A stretch of 5,508 nt of DNA from Candidatus Omnitrophota bacterium (GTDB lineage: Bacteria > Omnitrophota > Gorgyraeia > Gygaellales > Profunditerraquicolaceae): assembly GCA_016867005.1 (NCBI GenBank), contig VGKM01000087.1, forward strand, positions 1-5,508, given 5' to 3'. Below, one piece after another: positions 1-5,508 of the stretch. The notes under the pieces were generated by a model, which saw only the letters and a program-made list of their open reading frames with translations, had not been told where the DNA came from and did not search any database. A program made the position numbers and the translations under genes. The number at the start of each line of letters is the position of its first letter. Within the stretch, counting starts at the first letter, position 1.

Positions 1-828
1 ATCGATAATATTTCCACGTGTAAATCGCCGATGTCCATGATGGGGGCATTATTAAGGACATATTTCCCCGAGAAGATCAAGGTAGACCCTAAAAAAATAC
101 TGAGCGTCGCAGTTATGTGCTGTACCGCAAAGAAATATGAAGCAGCCAGGCCGGAATTAAAAGTTAACGGCATGCCGGCAGTTGATATTGTGGTTACTAC
201 AAGAGAAATCGCCTGGATGATTAAATCGGCGGGCATTGACTTTGTGAACATTAAAGGCGAAGATTTTGATAAACCGCTCGGGCTTTCTTCGGGGGCAGGG
301 ACTATTTTCGGGGTTACCGGAGGCGTTATGGAAGCAGCGCTTAGGACCGCCTATGAGCTTTATACCGGAGAGCCGCTTATGGAGATTGAGATCAATGAAT
401 TGCGCGGATTTAAAGGGATCAAAGAAGGCAAGGTACAGCTTGACGGTAAAGAAATTCGGGTTGCCGTGGCACACGGTTTGGGCAATGCGCATGAGTTATT
501 AAATATTGTCAGGCGTGATCCCGGGAGGTACCATTTTGTAGAGATAATGGGTTGCCCCGGCGGCTGCATCGGCGGCGGCGGCCAGCCTTATGCCGGTTCA
601 AATTCCATGCCTCTTGATGAGGAATGTTTGAAGAAAAGGGCAGAAGCGCTTTATGGTTTAGACAGGCATAAGACCATCCGCAGGAGCCATAATAATCCCG
701 ATATCCGGCGGCTCTATAAAGAGTTCTTAGGGAAGCCGTTGGGGGATGTGTCGCATAAGCTTTTGCATACGCATTATAAAGAAAAAACACCGAAGGGTAT
801 CGTGCCGCAGGAATTGACGGCAAGGTAG
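1..828 (+). CDS. hydA: [FeFe]-hydrogenase catalytic subunit, C-terminal part (5' truncated by window edge)
   Basis: This is the catalytic subunit that reversibly reduces protons to H2 at the H-cluster, probably in the cytoplasm. The frame is open from base 1 (codon 1 = Ile) and is homologous from there on, so the real start lies upstream; the ATG at 31 is internal. Numbering by window codon: NISTCKSP at 3-10 matches the region after the first H-cluster motif and keeps the Ser (codon 5) of the proton path. The second motif is MCCTAKKYE at 39-47, where families usually have MPCTxKxxE. The third is EIMGCPGGCIGGGGQP at 181-196, with ligands Cys185 and Cys189. TGGVMEAALRTA at 106-117 is typical of group A enzymes. 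The small-subunit domain (about 215-260, with RRSHNNP and GKPLG...SHKLLHTHY) is fused at the C-terminus, and the protein ends soon after it. The N-terminal ferredoxin-like domains and the TSC motif cannot be seen. The next gene, a NuoE-like subunit, points to a multimeric NAD(P)-linked or electron-bifurcating enzyme (inference). Confidence 0.97.
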   Translation: MDNISTCKSPMSMMGALLRTYFPEKIKVDPKKILSVAVMCCTAKKYEAARPELKVNGMPAVDIVVTTREIAWMIKSAGIDFVNIKGEDFDKPLGLSSGAGTIFGVTGGVMEAALRTAYELYTGEPLMEIEINELRGFKGIKEGKVQLDGKEIRVAVAHGLGNAHELLNIVRRDPGRYHFVEIMGCPGGCIGGGGQPYAGSNSMPLDEECLKKRAEALYGLDRHKTIRRSHNNPDIRRLYKEFLGKPLGDVSHKLLHTHYKEKTPKGIVPQELTAR

Positions 829-831
829 GAG
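827..831 (+). promoter_or_regulatory. Ribosome binding site of the nuoE-like gene, overlapping the hydA stop
   Basis: AGGAG starts inside the TAG stop of hydA (826-828) and lies 6 nt before the ATG at 838. The overlap makes translation of the partner subunit likely to be coupled to that of HydA. Confidence 0.8.
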
Positions 832-837
832 AAAAAA

Positions 838-1338
838 ATGGCCAAGACTGCAGTTGCTAATGAAAAAATGGATGAGCTAAAAGAATATATGGGGCAGTTT
901 AAGGGTAAGCCCCGTTCCGAATCGAACCTGATTACAATCATGCATAAGGCGCAAGAGCTCTATGGATATTTAAGCCAGGAGGCGATGGATGCAATCGCGC
1001 TTGAGATGAGCATCCCTACTGCTCATATCTGGGGTGTAGCTACTTTTTACCATTATTTCAATTTGACGGAGCAGGGAAAGTATACGATTTCTGTGTGCCT
1101 GGGAACTGCCTGTTATATCAAAGGGGCAGCAGAAATTCTGGATAAAATCAGGGAAGAGTTAGGAATTGATATCGGGCAGGTCACAGAAGATAAATTATTT
1201 GGTTTGCAGATTGCCAGGTGCCTTGGCGCCTGCGGTTTAGCGCCCGTTATAATGATTAACGGCAAAATTTACGGCTCGCTTACTCCGAAAAAGGTGAGCG
1301 AAATTATACAAAGTTACAGAAAACAGGCGGCAAAGTAA
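838..1338 (+). CDS. hndA: NuoE/HndA-like thioredoxin-fold [2Fe-2S] subunit of the hydrogenase
   Basis: A 166-aa electron-transfer subunit related to NuoE of complex I, HndA of NADP-reducing hydrogenase and HydC of Thermotoga-type bifurcating hydrogenase. The N-terminal helical part (about 10-75) contains the family signature GVATFYHYF at 66-74. The C-terminal thioredoxin-like ferredoxin domain carries the four [2Fe-2S] ligands as C-x4-C (Cys87, Cys92) and C-x3-C (Cys128, Cys132, in ARCLGACGLAP). Length is normal for the family. The start is set by AGGAG 6 nt upstream and by a 9-nt gap after hydA. In known complexes it passes electrons between a NuoF-like flavin subunit and HydA; that NuoF-like gene is not in this window. 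Known operons usually place this subunit before the catalytic one, whereas here it follows. The fold and cluster are clear; assignment to the neighbouring hydrogenase rather than to complex I rests on context. Confidence 0.94.
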   Translation: MAKTAVANEKMDELKEYMGQFKGKPRSESNLITIMHKAQELYGYLSQEAMDAIALEMSIPTAHIWGVATFYHYFNLTEQGKYTISVCLGTACYIKGAAEILDKIREELGIDIGQVTEDKLFGLQIARCLGACGLAPVIMINGKIYGSLTPKKVSEIIQSYRKQAAK

Positions 1339-1349
1339 TATTATTATTT

Positions 1350-1386
1350 AACCTGTCCCACCCCGGAGGTGGGACAGGTTTTATTT
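1350..1386 (+). terminator. Strong intrinsic terminator between the hydrogenase genes and the maturases
   Basis: A perfect 13-bp inverted repeat: AACCTGTCCCACC (1350-1362) pairs with 1368-1380, with the 5-nt loop CCGGA (1363-1367). A T-rich stretch TTTTATTT (1379-1386) follows directly. It begins 11 nt after the nuoE-like stop and ends just before hydG. The T tract is on the right side only, so it works for plus-strand transcripts. The long GC-rich perfect stem could also be a copy of a dispersed intergenic palindrome; one window cannot show that. Confidence 0.88.
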
Positions 1387-1391
1387 ATTAT
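1386..1391 (+). promoter_or_regulatory. Possible -10 element (TATTAT) for the hydGEF block
   Basis: TATTAT differs from the TATAAT consensus at one position and lies just after the terminator stem. A start 7 nt downstream would fall at about 1398, almost on the hydG ATG, giving a leaderless transcript. No recognisable -35 lies at the proper distance (that position falls in the terminator hairpin) and the region is simply AT-rich, so the support is weak. Confidence 0.2.
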
Positions 1392-1398
1392 TAGCAAA

Positions 1399-2784
1399 AT
1401 GAAATACATCGATGAAGAAATAATATTTGGTTTATTAGATCAGGCCCGGAATGCCGGCAGCAGCAAAGTCAGGGCAATTTTAGATAAGGCCAAATCGCTT
1501 AAGCGGCTCAGCTTGTCGGAAACCGCTGTTTTGCTTGCGGCGCAGGATAAAAAGATATTGGGAGAAATTTTTCAGGCAGCTTCTTTTGTAAAAGATACGA
1601 TCTACGGCAGGCGCATTGTGCTTTTTGCGCCGCTTTATATAAGCAATCTTTGTTCTAATAACTGTCTTTATTGCGCTTTTAAATCCGATAATGCCCTTAC
1701 CAAGAGAAAGGCCCTGAATACAGAAGAAATAAAATCCCAGGTAAAATGGCTCCTGGAACGCGGGCACAAAAGGATCCTTTTGGTATCAGGCGAGGCGCCC
1801 GGTGTGAACTCGGTAGATTATTATTGCGATGCAGTAAAAGCAATTTATTCTGTCAGCGTCGGCCCGCATAGGATAAAGAGAGTCAATGTGAATTGCGCCC
1901 CGCTTTCGATAGAGGAATTTAAGAAATTAAAGTCAGCAGGTATTGGGACATATCAGCTATTTCAGGAGACCTACCACGATAAGACATACCGGGAGGCCCA
2001 TCCGAAAGGGCCCAAGAGCGACCCTGATAACAGGATTGATGCAATAGGCCGGGCTTTTAGAGCCGGAATAGATGATATAGGGATAGGTGTTTTATACGGG
2101 CTATATGATTGGCAGTTTGAGACCCTGGCAATGCTTTCACACGTGGAGCACTTGGAGAAAGAATTTAATGTCGGCCCGCATACTATTTCTGTCCCGCGTA
2201 TTGAAGAGGCGGCAGGCGTAGAATTTACAAAAAACCTGCCTTATAAGGTTAGAGATGATGATTTTAAAAAAATAGTTGCGGTATTAAGGCTTTCCGTGCC
2301 ATATACAGGCATGATCCTTTCCACAAGGGAAACCCCTCAAATGCGCGATGAGCTGTTTTCGTTGGGGATCTCTCAGGTCAGCGCTGAATCCAGGACATCT
2401 CCGGGAGGGTATTCTTCAGAAGATAATAACAGAAATAACGATATTCAATTTACGCTCGGAGACCAGAGGACACTGGAAGAGGTAATCGGCTCATTGATCG
2501 GGCAGGAATTTATCCCAAGCTTTTGTGCCGCCTGTTACCGTAAAGAGCGGACCGGTGAGGCGTTTATGAATTTAGCACGGCCCGGGACGATAAAGGGCAA
2601 ATGCAATATTAACGCTTTGATCACATTAAAAGAATACCTTGATGATTTTGCTTCAGAAAGCACAAAGATCAAGGGTTATCAGTTGATCCGCCACGCCAGT
2701 AGTGGCCTTGATGATGAATCAAGAAAACAGCTGGAAAGATTCTTTAATGATATCGATAAGGGCATACGCGATGAGTTTGTCTAA
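1399..2784 (+). CDS. hydG: HydG, radical SAM tyrosine lyase of [FeFe]-hydrogenase maturation
   Basis: A 461-aa radical SAM enzyme of the ThiH-like family. It cleaves tyrosine to p-cresol, CO and cyanide and builds the Fe(CO)2(CN)-cysteine synthon for the 2Fe subcluster. The radical SAM cluster motif CSNNCLYC is at 85-92 (Cys85, 89, 92), inside the typical RIVLFAPLYISN context (72-83). SGEAPG at 130-135 and the stretch FQETYHDKTY to GIGVLYGLYDW (188-238) are HydG hallmarks. The C-terminal CxxC-x22-C motif (Cys376, Cys379, Cys402) binds the auxiliary cluster and separates HydG from ThiH. The ATG at 1399 is preferred because homology begins at once; a longer in-frame GTG at 1369 lies within the terminator hairpin. 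No Shine-Dalgarno precedes 1399. The 3' end overlaps hydE by 14 nt. Confidence 0.97.
   Translation: MKYIDEEIIFGLLDQARNAGSSKVRAILDKAKSLKRLSLSETAVLLAAQDKKILGEIFQAASFVKDTIYGRRIVLFAPLYISNLCSNNCLYCAFKSDNALTKRKALNTEEIKSQVKWLLERGHKRILLVSGEAPGVNSVDYYCDAVKAIYSVSVGPHRIKRVNVNCAPLSIEEFKKLKSAGIGTYQLFQETYHDKTYREAHPKGPKSDPDNRIDAIGRAFRAGIDDIGIGVLYGLYDWQFETLAMLSHVEHLEKEFNVGPHTISVPRIEEAAGVEFTKNLPYKVRDDDFKKIVAVLRLSVPYTGMILSTRETPQMRDELFSLGISQVSAESRTSPGGYSSEDNNRNNDIQFTLGDQRTLEEVIGSLIGQEFIPSFCAACYRKERTGEAFMNLARPGTIKGKCNINALITLKEYLDDFASESTKIKGYQLIRHASSGLDDESRKQLERFFNDIDKGIRDEFV
2758..2762 (+). promoter_or_regulatory. Ribosome binding site that fixes the hydE start
   Basis: AAGGG lies inside the end of hydG, 8 nt before the ATG at 2771. 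It supports that start over the in-frame GTG at 2702 and the ATGs at 2711 and 2714, which would add non-conserved residues and a long overlap with hydG. Confidence 0.65.
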
Positions 2785-3841
2785 AATAAATACAATATTA
2801 GAGGGTGTTTGTGAAAGAAGCGCCCCAAATTTAGGCGACCTGGTTTTTTTATTGTCGTTGAATGAAGATGAACAGGTGCCTCTGTTTGATTTTGCCGATA
2901 AGATAAGGAAAAACTTTGTCGGTGACGGAGTATTATTAAGGGGGATAGTCGAGTTTTCTAATTTCTGCCGTAATACATGTTCTTATTGCGGGCTCAACGT
3001 GAACAATAAAAAACTCACCAGATACCGGTTAAGCACCGAAGAGGTATTGGAAAGCGTAAAAATAATTTCTGAATGCGGTATAAAAACCGTTGTCCTGCAG
3101 TCGGGGGAAGAAGACGTTTATCCTGCTGTGTGGCTGGGGGAATTAATTAAGGAAATCAAGTTGAAATTTGATATCGCGGTTACTTTATCCGTAGGGGAAC
3201 GCCTTGAAAAAGATTACGCGCTATGGAGAAAATCAGGAGCGGACAGGTACCTGTTAAAAATTGAAACTTCCAATAAAGCGCTGTATGAATCATTGCACCC
3301 GGGGATGAGTTTTAATAACAGGTTAGGATGTTTAGACCGCCTGAAAGGCCTGGGGTATCAGACCGGATGCGGGAATATCATCGGTTTAAAAGGGCAGGAT
3401 TTAAGACACCTGGCAGAGGATATTATTTTCTTTAAAAAGCATGATTTTGAGATGATCGGTATCGGGCCTTTTATTCCTCATCAGGAAACAGGTTTGCGCG
3501 GGGAATTAAAAGGGGACCCTAAACTTGCTTTAAAGGTGCTGGCATTGACCAGGATTATTACAAAAAATACCCATCTTCCTGCGACAACTGCTTTGGGTAG
3601 CCAGGAAAAAGATTTCCGGGCCGATGCCTTAAAATCAGGCGCAAATGTGCTTATGCCGAATTTTACTCCGCTTAAATACAAAGCGCTTTATGAAATTTAT
3701 CCCGGGAAAAAATGCATTACTGAGGACGGTAGCAGCTGTTTGGGCTGCCTGGAAGCAAATATTCTGCCTAAAGGCAGGTATCTGGATTTCTCCCGCGGTG
3801 ATTCTTTAAAGTATAAAGAAAGGATAACAACAAATGTATAA
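2771..3841 (+). CDS. hydE: HydE, radical SAM enzyme of [FeFe]-hydrogenase maturation
   Basis: A 356-aa radical SAM protein of the BioB-like group. It acts on the HydG product to form the precursor of the 2Fe subcluster. The cluster motif CRNTCSYC spans 66-73 (Cys66, 70, 73) within LRGIVEFSNFC, followed by GLNVNN; LQSGEED (109-115) is the SAM-binding GGE-like segment; IETSNKALYESLHPG (164-178) and GIGPFIPHQETGL (230-242) are typical of HydE. A second Cys set, Cx7CxxC (Cys315, 323, 326), matches the optional auxiliary cluster known from Thermotoga-type HydE, which is reported to be dispensable for activity. Length fits the family (about 350 aa) when the ATG at 2771 is used. The gene overlaps hydG by 14 nt and hydF by 8 nt, so the three are co-transcribed and probably translationally coupled. 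Confidence 0.97.
   Translation: MSLSKINTILEGVCERSAPNLGDLVFLLSLNEDEQVPLFDFADKIRKNFVGDGVLLRGIVEFSNFCRNTCSYCGLNVNNKKLTRYRLSTEEVLESVKIISECGIKTVVLQSGEEDVYPAVWLGELIKEIKLKFDIAVTLSVGERLEKDYALWRKSGADRYLLKIETSNKALYESLHPGMSFNNRLGCLDRLKGLGYQTGCGNIIGLKGQDLRHLAEDIIFFKKHDFEMIGIGPFIPHQETGLRGELKGDPKLALKVLALTRIITKNTHLPATTALGSQEKDFRADALKSGANVLMPNFTPLKYKALYEIYPGKKCITEDGSSCLGCLEANILPKGRYLDFSRGDSLKYKERITTNV
3821..3824 (+). promoter_or_regulatory. Ribosome binding site of hydF inside the hydE end
   Basis: AGGA lies 9 nt before the ATG at 3834. The ATG overlaps the end of hydE (stop 3839-3841), a common layout for translational coupling. Confidence 0.6.
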
Positions 3842-5042
3842 AACTCCTGCAAGCAACAGGCTTCATATCGGGATATTCGGAAAAAGAAATACCGGAAAAT
3901 CCAGCCTGATCAATGCGGTAACAGGGCAGGATATTGCAATTGTGTCCGAGGTTTCCGGTACTACAACCGACCCTGTTTATAAAGCAATGGAGATCCTTCC
4001 TATCGGGCCGTGTATGTTAATAGATACCGCAGGTATTGATGATGAAGGGATTTTGGGGGAAGAAAGGGTAAAAAGGACCCTCAGGGTCTTAAGAAAAACC
4101 GATATTGGGATAATTGTAGTCACGCCTCAGACACTAATTGATAAATTCGAAGAAGACCTGGTCCTTGTTTTCCGGCAGAAAAAACTTCCTTTTATTTTCG
4201 TGGTCAATAAATGCGAGACCACCGGCACAGAGGCGCAAAGTTATTTGGCTTTGCACAACCTGCCCTATTTACAAGTAAGCGCAAAGACAGGCTCAGGCGT
4301 TAGTGAGCTAAAGCAAGAGATAATGGGCCTTGCTCCGGCGCATTGGTCGCCTATACCTTTGGTGGGGGATATTATCGAAGAAAAAGATACTGTGGTTTTG
4401 GTCTGCCCTATTGACAGTGCGATGCCGCAGGGCCGCCTGATACTTCCGCAGGTGCAGGTTATGCGCGATATCCTGGATAATAATGCAGTTGCATTTGTCA
4501 CCAAAGAAACAGAATTACTGGATTGTATTAGTGCTTTAAAAGAAAAACCGAAAGTAGTGATTACCGATTCCCAGGTCTTTGAAGATGTGCGGGATATACT
4601 GCCGCAGGATATCCCGCTTACTTCTTTTTCTACTGTTTTTGCCCGCCACAAAGGGGACCTTAAGGCATATGTCGACGGAGTCAGGGCGGTGGATAAACTT
4701 AATGACGGCGATGAAATATTAATAGCCGAGGCCTGTACGCATCATGTGCAGCCGGAAGATATCGGCAGGACAAAGATACCGACATGGCTCCTTAATCATA
4801 CGCATAAAGACCTGCATTATGAGGTAGTTGCCGGAGGGGATTTCCCCGATGATATAACAAGGTTCAAGCTGATCATTTCCTGCGGCGGTTGCATGGTCAA
4901 CAGAAGGGAAATTATGCATCGCATTGAAAAAGCCAGGGCCCATAATATCCCGATTACAAATTACGGTATTCTTATGGCATATCTTTCTGGGATCCTGGAG
5001 AGGATCCTTGAGCCGTTTAAAGGCGGGCTTGTTAAAGTATAA
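3834..5042 (+). CDS. hydF: HydF, GTPase and Fe-S scaffold of [FeFe]-hydrogenase maturation
   Basis: A 402-aa scaffold that receives the products of HydG and HydE, assembles the 2Fe subcluster and transfers it to HydA. The N-terminal GTPase domain (about 10-170) has G1 GKRNTGKS (16-23), a G2-like GTTTD (42-46), G3 DTAG (64-67), G4 NKCE (125-128; Glu replaces the usual Asp of NKxD) and G5 SAK (149-151). A dimerisation domain follows (about 175-265), then the C-terminal cluster domain with CTH (Cys301, His303) and CGGC (Cys350, Cys353). In the described motif CxHx(46-53)HCxxC a His precedes the CxxC pair; here it is Ser349, and the spacer is 45 residues. The family start is supported by RLHIGIFGKRN close to the N-terminus. 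It overlaps hydE by 8 nt and is the last gene of the maturation block; no clear terminator follows. Confidence 0.97.
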   Translation: MYKTPASNRLHIGIFGKRNTGKSSLINAVTGQDIAIVSEVSGTTTDPVYKAMEILPIGPCMLIDTAGIDDEGILGEERVKRTLRVLRKTDIGIIVVTPQTLIDKFEEDLVLVFRQKKLPFIFVVNKCETTGTEAQSYLALHNLPYLQVSAKTGSGVSELKQEIMGLAPAHWSPIPLVGDIIEEKDTVVLVCPIDSAMPQGRLILPQVQVMRDILDNNAVAFVTKETELLDCISALKEKPKVVITDSQVFEDVRDILPQDIPLTSFSTVFARHKGDLKAYVDGVRAVDKLNDGDEILIAEACTHHVQPEDIGRTKIPTWLLNHTHKDLHYEVVAGGDFPDDITRFKLIISCGGCMVNRREIMHRIEKARAHNIPITNYGILMAYLSGILERILEPFKGGLVKV

Positions 5043-5049
5043 ATTTGCT

Positions 5050-5077
5050 TTGGAATTTTCTGTACTAGGGATATAAT
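5050..5077 (+). promoter_or_regulatory. Sigma-70-like promoter for the small exported protein gene
   Basis: TTGGAA (5050-5055, 4 of 6 to TTGACA) and a perfect TATAAT (5072-5077) are 16 bp apart. A start at about 5084 would leave a very short leader holding just the Shine-Dalgarno. The element lies in the 55-nt gap after hydF, so the downstream genes may be transcribed apart from the maturases. Confidence 0.6.
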
Positions 5078-5085
5078 ATAAAGGC

Positions 5086-5093
5086 AGGAGGGG
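5086..5093 (+). promoter_or_regulatory. Strong ribosome binding site of the small exported protein gene
   Basis: AGGAGGGG lies 4 nt before the ATG at 5098 (7 nt if the AGGAG core is counted). The nearer ATG at 5094 is in another frame and gives no signal-peptide protein. Confidence 0.75.
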
Positions 5094-5097
5094 ATGA

Positions 5098-5451
5098 ATG
5101 CCGGTACGGATGATGTTTATTCTATTTGCGGTAACAATAGCGCCTGTTTCTATTATGAGCAGCGCATTTTGCCAGAGCGAGCTGGAGCAGGCGATGGAAA
5201 AATTAAAGATCAGGACCATCCATGCAAATGCGACTTCAGTTGATTGGGTAAGTTCCACATTGCTGGTAGATTACGGAGGGGACCAGTTGCTTTTTTCGGT
5301 TTCTTCCGATACAAGAATCATGCGGGGCCAGGAACAAATAGGGCTCAGCGATATTGACATAGCAGATCCGCTTGTAATCAAGTATTATGATTCCGAAAGC
5401 GAGCCCTATCAGGCGATCAGCATAGTCGATAGCAACCTGGGGAATGAATAA
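5098..5451 (+). CDS. Small exported protein of unknown function, possibly a DUF5666-like beta domain
   Basis: A 117-aa protein I do not recognise by name. Residues 1-25 look like a signal peptide: Arg4, a hydrophobic core at about 6-20 (FILFAVTIAPVSI) and a probable cleavage site after Cys25 (AFC before QSE). A lipobox reading of Cys25 is poor because Phe precedes it. The mature part has a short helical stretch (about 27-38, ELEQAMEKLKI) and then alternating beta-strand-like segments: a strand pair around TLLVDY and LLFSV (54-68), SSDTRIMRG (69-77), IGLSDI (81-86), PLVIKYYD (91-98) and YQAISIVD (104-111). The pattern of a strand pair, then DTxI, then a loop, then a strand ending in a tyrosine pair, then A-x-x-I resembles small DUF5666-type periplasmic domains. 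That is a resemblance only. It has its own promoter and Shine-Dalgarno, and the next gene follows after 13 nt. No link to hydrogenase can be seen beyond position. Confidence 0.8.
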   Translation: MPVRMMFILFAVTIAPVSIMSSAFCQSELEQAMEKLKIRTIHANATSVDWVSSTLLVDYGGDQLLFSVSSDTRIMRGQEQIGLSDIDIADPLVIKYYDSESEPYQAISIVDSNLGNE

Positions 5452-5464
5452 AAAAGGAAAGGCA

Positions 5465-5508
5465 ATGAAAAAAATCATTTTGGCTTTATTAGCGGTGTTT
5501 TTGATCGT
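5465..5508 (+). CDS. Start of a probable exported protein (3' truncated by window edge)
   Basis: Only 14 full codons are visible, from the ATG at 5465, reading MKKIILALLAVFLI: a lysine-rich start and an unbroken hydrophobic run, as in a signal peptide or N-terminal membrane anchor. A purine-rich Shine-Dalgarno (AAGGA at 5454-5458, 6 nt before the ATG) supports the start. It lies 13 nt after the stop of the preceding exported protein, so both are probably one transcript. The function cannot be read from this fragment. Confidence 0.6.
   Translation, partial: MKKIILALLAVFLI

Noticed and set aside
157..823. Overlapping open frames on both strands within hydA (157-492, 266-502, 360-569, 509-823)
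   Set aside because: hydA is unambiguous in frame 1 with conserved motifs throughout; the others are shadows.
31..828. ATG at 31 as a real start of a short hydrogenase
   Set aside because: The frame is open and homologous to [FeFe]-hydrogenases from base 1 (NISTCKSP), so this Met is internal.
1369..1398. GTG at 1369 as the hydG start, with GGAGG just before it
   Set aside because: It lies in the arm of the terminator hairpin and adds ten residues not expected in HydG; the ATG at 1399 begins where family similarity begins.
2702..2770. GTG at 2702 (or ATGs at 2711 and 2714) as the hydE start
   Set aside because: These would overlap hydG by up to 83 nt and add non-conserved residues; the ATG at 2771 has a well-placed Shine-Dalgarno and gives the usual length.
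4265..4651. A 128-codon open frame on the minus strand inside hydF
   Set aside because: It lies wholly inside a clear HydF coding region and its Ser/Thr/Ile-rich product looks like a reverse-frame artefact.
4989..5008. Two GGATCC sites close together near the end of hydF
   Set aside because: They fall in conserved coding sequence and are too short to be a meaningful repeat or site.
5043..5070. A possible terminator after hydF
   Set aside because: Only weak AT-rich pairing (AATTT/GGAATTTT) is visible, with no GC-rich stem and no T tract.
4719..5258. A 179-codon open frame on the minus strand across the hydF end and the exported protein gene
   Set aside because: It overlaps the conserved cluster domain of HydF and a promoter-bearing gap, and its product resembles no known protein; it is a shadow of the plus-strand genes.

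Overview
The window is bacterial and comes from an anaerobe that makes or uses H2. All genes lie on the plus strand and are packed tightly. It holds the 3' part of a group A [FeFe]-hydrogenase catalytic subunit (hydA), a NuoE/HndA-type [2Fe-2S] partner subunit, and all three H-cluster maturases in the order hydG-hydE-hydF. A small exported protein follows, and then the first 14 codons of another probably exported protein. The phylum cannot be fixed from sequence alone. The moderate GC, the clean Shine-Dalgarno sites and the small signal-peptide proteins would suit an uncultured anaerobic Gram-negative lineage such as Omnitrophota or Elusimicrobiota, but that is a guess.

Layout: 1-828 is hydA, open at the left edge, so the upstream domains and the first H-cluster motif (TSC-type) are outside the window. 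The nuoE-like gene (838-1338) starts 9 nt after it with its Shine-Dalgarno overlapping the hydA stop, so the two are almost certainly co-transcribed. A strong intrinsic terminator (perfect 13-bp stem, 5-nt loop, T-rich tail) sits right after this pair. Then hydG (1399-2784), hydE (2771-3841) and hydF (3834-5042) form an overlapping, translationally coupled block. A 55-nt gap carries a good sigma-70-like promoter and a strong Shine-Dalgarno for a 117-aa secreted protein (5098-5451). The final partial gene begins 13 nt after that, at 5465.

How the genes work together: HydG (a radical-SAM tyrosine lyase) supplies the Fe(CO)2(CN)-cysteine synthon, HydE (radical SAM) processes it further, and HydF (GTPase and Fe-S scaffold) assembles and delivers the 2Fe subcluster to HydA. 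HydA exchanges electrons with its NuoE-like partner, which in known multimeric enzymes works with a NuoF-like flavin subunit. No NuoF-like gene is visible here; it could lie upstream.

The core system is well known. Points worth a second look are a Pro-to-Cys change next to an H-cluster ligand in HydA, a Ser in place of the usual His in the HydF cluster motif, the unusual hydA-then-nuoE order, the strong terminator directly before the maturases, the lack of a Shine-Dalgarno for hydG, and the undescribed secreted protein next to the maturation genes.
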